Origin: Rhodospirillaceae bacterium
GTDB taxonomy: Bacteria > Pseudomonadota > Alphaproteobacteria > Rhodospirillales > Rhodospirillaceae
DNA: 10,248 nucleotides
Assembly (NCBI GenBank): GCA_016937315.1
Contig: JAFGWD010000015.1
Coordinates: 1-10,248 of the forward strand
Direction: 5' to 3'
The translations under genes and the position numbers were made by a program. The notes beneath the pieces were generated by a model that made no database searches, was not told the origin of the DNA, and was given only the letters and a program-made list of their open reading frames with translations. The stretch's first letter is position 1. Each line of letters starts with the position of its first letter. Shown here piece after piece: positions 6,708 to 10,248 of the stretch.

Positions 6708-8348
6708 TCAGGTGATGACATCCGGCGTTTTGCGCCCGGTTCTTGCCTCAATCCCACTGATTTCACGCGATAGGATGATCAGCTCTTTCAGGGCATCTTG
6801 CGTATCTATGTCTTGTGCTTGTGGGTTGGGTTCAAAACGTTCCAGGTAGACTCGCAAGGTCGCTCCGCTGGTTCCCGTTCCAGACAGTCGGAAAACCATG
6901 CGGGCGCCATCGGAAAATATGACGCGGATGCCTTGCCCGGAGGTGGCCTGGTTGCTGACAGGGTCGCTGTAGGCAAAGTCGTCGTGCATAGTCACGGTAC
7001 GATTGCCAAAGACCTTTCCGTTCAAAGACTGGGTTTTGAGGTCGTGCATCAGGGCGTTGGCGGTGGCGATGTCCAGGTTTTCATAGTCATGGCGTGAGTA
7101 ATAATCGCGGCCATAGGTCTGCCAATGTTCAGCCAGGATCTTGGACACGGGCATTCGGGTTTTCGCGAGGATGTTTAGCCAATAGAGTACCGCCCATAGA
7201 CCGTCTTTTTCTCGGACGTGGTCCGATCCGGTGCCAAAGCTTTCCTCGCCGCAAAAGGTGACCATGCCAGCGTCCAGCAAGGTGCCGAAAAACTTCCAAC
7301 CGGTGGGCGTTTCAAAGCACGGCACACCTTGCTTTGCCGCGACACGGTCCGCCGCGCGGCTGGTCGGCATGGAGCGTGCAATGCCGGTTAACCGTCCAGC
7401 GTATCCCGGTATCAAGTGTGCGTGCGCGGCAATGATCGCCAAGCTGTCACTGGGGGTGACGTAGGCATTTGCCCCCAGGATCATGTTGCGGTCGCCGTCA
7501 CCGTCGGAGGCTGCGCCGAAATCAAGAGCCGTTGCGCCCTGCATCGCGGCAACCAAGTCGGCGGCATGGGTGGGGTTGGGGTCAGGATGGATACCGCCGA
7601 AGTCTTGCAACGGCACGGCATTGACGACGGTGCCTTTGGGAGCTCCCAGATGGTCCTCAAGAATGGTCTTGGCATAAGGGCCGGTTACGGCGTTCATGGC
7701 ATCGAAACGCATGCGAAAGTCCGGAGACTTCAGCAAGTCGGAAATCGCTTTGAAGTCGAACAGGCTTTCCATTAACTCGGCATAGTCGGCAACGGGATCG
7801 ATGATTTCGACTTCGGTATTGTTGAGCTGACAGGTTCCTATCCGCCCTAAGTCGCAATGCGGGGCCGCGACGATGCGGAAGCGGCTAATCTTACGGCTGT
7901 TCTCAAAGATTGTGTCGGTCAGCGATTCCGGTGCCGGGCCGCCGTTTCCGATGTTGTATTTAATACCAAAATCGCCGTGCGCCCCGCCTGGGTTATGGCT
8001 GGCCGACAACACAAACCCGCCATAGGCTCGATGCTTGCGGATTAGGTGGGAAACGGCAGGCGTTGAGAGCAGGCCATGGCGTCCCACCAGGATGCGGCGG
8101 ATGCCGTTGGCACACGCCATACGCAAGATGACTTGTATCGCCTCGGCATTGAAAAAACGGCCATCTCCGCCAATCACTAGGGTTTGGCCTTCGTGGTCGG
8201 GCAGGGAGTCGAAAACCGACTGGATAAAGTTTTCCAGGTAGTGCGGTTGTTGAAAAACGGTGACGGGCTTTCTTAAGCCCGAGGTTCCCGGTTTTTGGTC
8301 TGCGAAGGGCGAGGTCGAGACGACCGTCGGAACGCGGCTCTCATGCAT
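6708..8348 (-). CDS. pgm: Phosphoglucomutase (alpha-D-glucose, PGM1-type)
   Basis: This enzyme interconverts glucose-1-phosphate and glucose-6-phosphate in the cytoplasm, linking glycogen turnover to glycolysis and nucleotide-sugar synthesis. It has 546 residues and the four-domain phosphohexomutase layout. The N-terminus carries QKPGTSGLRK (18-27). The phosphoserine loop LSASHNPGG has Ser117 as the phospho-carrier. The Mg2+ loop is DGDGD (282-286) followed by Arg287. The sugar-binding loop is CGEES (366-370), and the phosphate-binding loop is RLSGTGTSG (487-495). The TSGLRK start and the CGEESFGTGSDHVREKDG stretch mark the eukaryote-like PGM1 branch common in alphaproteobacteria, not the PgcA or ManB/AlgC types. 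The ATG at 8348 has a good GGAGAG site 5 nt upstream. The gene is complete, lies 59 bp after the flavoprotein gene and 203 bp before the DUF2934 gene, and is on the same strand as both. Confidence 0.97.
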   Translation of the reverse strand: MHESRVPTVVSTSPFADQKPGTSGLRKPVTVFQQPHYLENFIQSVFDSLPDHEGQTLVIGGDGRFFNAEAIQVILRMACANGIRRILVGRHGLLSTPAVSHLIRKHRAYGGFVLSASHNPGGAHGDFGIKYNIGNGGPAPESLTDTIFENSRKISRFRIVAAPHCDLGRIGTCQLNNTEVEIIDPVADYAELMESLFDFKAISDLLKSPDFRMRFDAMNAVTGPYAKTILEDHLGAPKGTVVNAVPLQDFGGIHPDPNPTHAADLVAAMQGATALDFGAASDGDGDRNMILGANAYVTPSDSLAIIAAHAHLIPGYAGRLTGIARSMPTSRAADRVAAKQGVPCFETPTGWKFFGTLLDAGMVTFCGEESFGTGSDHVREKDGLWAVLYWLNILAKTRMPVSKILAEHWQTYGRDYYSRHDYENLDIATANALMHDLKTQSLNGKVFGNRTVTMHDDFAYSDPVSNQATSGQGIRVIFSDGARMVFRLSGTGTSGATLRVYLERFEPNPQAQDIDTQDALKELIILSREISGIEARTGRKTPDVIT

Positions 8349-8353
8349 GGAAA

Positions 8354-8359
8354 CTCTCC
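8354..8359 (-). promoter_or_regulatory. Ribosome binding site of pgm
   Basis: GGAGAG lies 5 nt (TTTCC) before the ATG at 8348 and supports that start. The other ATG close by, at 8344, is in a different frame. Confidence 0.7.
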
Positions 8360-8407
8360 GTTACTGGCCCATATCGGGTAGGGAAATCCAGGCTGAGGAT
8401 AGTTGAT

Positions 8408-9697
8408 TCAAAAGCATTCGTCCATGGCGGCCACCCGATTGGGGAGGGATATCCAGTTTTCCGCCGCTTTTCCTGCCGCATGTCCCAGGGCCAAACATGC
8501 GGTCAAAAGGAAGCCGCCGGTTTGGGCTTCCCAGTCCAACATTTCTCCAGCGCAGAAAACGCCGGGAAGGCGTCTCAGCATCAAGGTTTCGTCGACTTCG
8601 CTGCGGGTAATGCCGCCAGCCGAACTGATCGCCTCGTCCAAGGGGCGTGGGCGCAGGCAGGTGATGGTGAGAGTCTTTGCGGCGTGCGCCAATGCGGTGG
8701 CGGACAGGGCTTGAACGGCAGGGATGGTCTCCCGCAGAAGTGCGGCACGCACACCACCTAGGCCATTGCGGTTAAGGTGGGTGGCAAAGGACCGTGCGCC
8801 ACGGGGGCGGGAGAGGGCACGGGCGAGAGTGGCTTCGTCGCGATCAGGGGCCAAGTCGATGGTCATGATGGCCGATCCTGTCGCGGTGATGGTGTCACGC
8901 ATCGCCGCCGATAAAGCGTAAATGGCTCCGCCTTCAAGCCCATAGCTGGTAATCATCGCGTGGCTGCGGATGTGGGTCGTGCCAAATCCAAATGTTGCAG
9001 TGGGCAAGGGGGTGCCTGCAAAGCGGTCGCGGAAGGTGGGGCTCCAGGCGACGTCGAAGCCGCAATTGGACGGGAGCCAAGGGGCGATTTCAATGCCTTT
9101 GGCCGCCAGATGGGGACACCAAGATCCGGTGCTGCCAAGGCGTGGCCAACTGGCCCCGCCGAGTGCCAGAATCGTGGCATCGGCGGTGACGTATCGTGGG
9201 CCATTCGGTGTGGCAAAGACAAGCTGGCCGTCGTCTGCCCATCCGCTCCAGATGTGGCGGGTGTGCAGGGTGACGCCCAGATCGGACAGTCGGTTCATCC
9301 AGGCACGCAACAGTGGCGCGGTTTTCATAGCCTTTGGGAATACTCGGCCCGATGACCCAACAAAGGTGTCCGCTCCCAAGCTATCGGCCCATTGGCGCAC
9401 CTCTTGCGGCCCAAAAGTACGCAGAGCGGGGGCCAGCCATTGTCGCGCGGTGCTGCCGTAATGGGACAAGAAGGTGTCGATGTCGTCAGAGCGAGTCAAA
9501 TTCAGTCCACCGATTCCTGCACGCAGGAATTTACGGCCAGGGGTTGGCATGGACTCAAAGACGTCAACCGGAATGCCTGCCGTGGCGAGGGTCTCGGCGG
9601 CCATCAGCCCGGCTGGGCCGCCGCCGATGATCGCGACTTTTGTGTTCAATGCGGTGCCATGGGTTCGGGGGAGCGGCGCGGTAGAAAGAGCAGCCAA
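8408..9697 (-). CDS. FAD-dependent flavoprotein, HI0933/YhiN superfamily (TIGR03862-like)
   Basis: This is a probable FAD-binding oxidoreductase of 429 residues, or 413 from the later start. A dinucleotide-binding motif, VAIIGGGPAGLMAAE, opens the fold at about 21-35, followed by PGRKFLRAGIGGLNLT (about 54-68). The C-terminal FAD signature is GVFCAGEMLDWEAQTGG (379-395). This WEAQTGG form points to the TIGR03862 (PP_4765-type) subfamily of HI0933-like proteins. Its substrate is unknown. The paralogue YhiN/RdsA of E. coli has been reported as a 23S rRNA dihydrouridine synthase, so an RNA or small-molecule reductase role is possible. Both candidate starts are TTG. The one at 9697 has AGGA 5 nt upstream but lies 52 bp inside nhaA. 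The one at 9649 overlaps the nhaA stop (TTGA) and gives a family-like N-terminus but has no good ribosome site. No in-frame ATG or GTG is available before the FAD motif. Confidence 0.88.
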   Translation of the reverse strand: MAALSTAPLPRTHGTALNTKVAIIGGGPAGLMAAETLATAGIPVDVFESMPTPGRKFLRAGIGGLNLTRSDDIDTFLSHYGSTARQWLAPALRTFGPQEVRQWADSLGADTFVGSSGRVFPKAMKTAPLLRAWMNRLSDLGVTLHTRHIWSGWADDGQLVFATPNGPRYVTADATILALGGASWPRLGSTGSWCPHLAAKGIEIAPWLPSNCGFDVAWSPTFRDRFAGTPLPTATFGFGTTHIRSHAMITSYGLEGGAIYALSAAMRDTITATGSAIMTIDLAPDRDEATLARALSRPRGARSFATHLNRNGLGGVRAALLRETIPAVQALSATALAHAAKTLTITCLRPRPLDEAISSAGGITRSEVDETLMLRRLPGVFCAGEMLDWEAQTGGFLLTACLALGHAAGKAAENWISLPNRVAAMDECF

Positions 9698-10248
9698 CAG
9701 AATCCTGCCAGTGCGGAGGCGATGCTGCCACTTAAAACGCCGACACGCAATGCGTTGGCGTGCGCCGGATCGTTAAAGGCCAACATGCCGATAAACAGGC
9801 TCATCGTAAATCCGATTCCGGTCAGTAAGGCAACGCCGTACATGGCACGCCAATGTGTTCCCTCGGGAAGCTTGGCAAGGCCGAAATGGACGGCCAACCA
9901 TGATGCCATCATGACGCCACTCTGCTTGCCTAAAAAGAGGCCGAGTCCAATTCCCATAGGTAACGGAGCCAGGATGTCTGAGATCCCCATGCCGTCCAAA
10001 GGAACCCCAGCGTTGGCAAAGGCAAAGACCGGCATGATGAAGAAATTCACCCAACCGTGCAGCCGATGCTCAAGGCGTTTTAAGGGAGATGGGGCGTTGG
10101 GTGTGGTCGCGGTGCCCGGAATGGCCAGGGCGACGACGACGCCAGCCAATGTGGCGTGAACGCCGGACTTGAGAACCGCAACCCACAGGACCGCACCAAT
10201 CAGGGCATAGGGCGTGATGCGGGTGACATGCATCCGGTTGAGGGCAAT
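9646..10248 (-). CDS. nhaA: Na+/H+ antiporter NhaA, C-terminal half (5' end outside window)
   Basis: NhaA is an inner-membrane antiporter that exports Na+ in exchange for H+ for pH and sodium homeostasis. The last 200 codons are present, and the frame is open to the right edge, so the ATG at 10233 is internal and not the start. Recognisable family blocks, numbered within the fragment, are ALNR (2-5), LKSGVHATLAG (26-36), RLEHRLHGWVNFFIMPVFAFANAGV (58-82), LFLGKQSGV (104-112) and GIGFTMSLFIG (144-154). Lys108 corresponds to the functionally important Lys300 of E. coli NhaA. At least four hydrophobic helices are visible. The paired Asp residues of the ion site (163/164 in E. coli) would lie in the missing N-terminal half. 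The stop overlaps the start region of the flavoprotein gene, so the two are probably co-transcribed. Confidence 0.95.
   Translation of the reverse strand: MALNRMHVTRITPYALIGAVLWVAVLKSGVHATLAGVVVALAIPGTATTPNAPSPLKRLEHRLHGWVNFFIMPVFAFANAGVPLDGMGISDILAPLPMGIGLGLFLGKQSGVMMASWLAVHFGLAKLPEGTHWRAMYGVALLTGIGFTMSLFIGMLAFNDPAHANALRVGVLSGSIASALAGFCWLLFLPRRSPEPMAPH
9703..9706 (-). promoter_or_regulatory. Possible ribosome binding site for the upstream TTG start of the flavoprotein gene
   Basis: AGGA lies inside the nhaA coding sequence, 5 nt before the TTG at 9697. It is the only Shine-Dalgarno-like sequence near either candidate start, but four bases can occur by chance. Confidence 0.35.

Noticed and set aside
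8349..8407. Possible promoter or terminator between the flavoprotein gene and pgm
   Set aside because: Apart from the pgm ribosome binding site I saw no convincing -35/-10 pair, hairpin or T tract in these 59 bases.
9392..10159. 255-codon open frame on the plus strand
   Set aside because: It lies antisense to the well-supported nhaA and flavoprotein genes, shows no recognisable domain, and follows from the high-GC complementary coding pattern.

Overview
The window is ordinary, densely packed chromosomal DNA from a Gram-negative bacterium. The eukaryote-like (PGM1-type) phosphoglucomutase, the TIGR03862-type flavoprotein, the NhaA sequence and the moderately high GC content fit an alphaproteobacterium, possibly Rhodospirillales-like. 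That placement is inference from protein style only. Everything I can support as a gene lies on the minus strand, so the genes are read from right to left.

In transcription order: the C-terminal half of an NhaA Na+/H+ antiporter enters from the right edge (9646-10248). It overlaps a flavoprotein of the HI0933/YhiN superfamily (8408-9697). Next comes phosphoglucomutase Pgm (6708-8348). A 203-bp gap (6505-6707) holds a T tract and three consecutive hairpins. It leads into a small DUF2934 protein with a Lys/Ala/Pro repeat tail (6232-6504), then glycogen branching enzyme GlgB (3923-6151), debranching enzyme GlgX (1734-3920) and 4-alpha-glucanotransferase MalQ (1-1734, running off the left edge). 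glgB and glgX are 2 bp apart, and glgX and malQ overlap by one base in a TGATG junction, so these three are almost certainly one operon.

The core is a glycogen/alpha-glucan module. Pgm interconverts glucose-6-phosphate and glucose-1-phosphate, GlgB adds alpha-1,6 branches, GlgX removes short branches from limit dextrins, and MalQ disproportionates the released maltodextrins. ADP-glucose pyrophosphorylase (GlgC), glycogen synthase (GlgA) and phosphorylase (GlgP) are not in this window and may lie further left. NhaA and the flavoprotein look like unrelated upstream neighbours.

I found no tRNA, rRNA, insertion sequence, CRISPR array, phage gene or defence system, and no clear new system. The items most worth a second look are the hairpin-rich leader at 6547-6634 and the DUF2934 protein that starts the glg operon.
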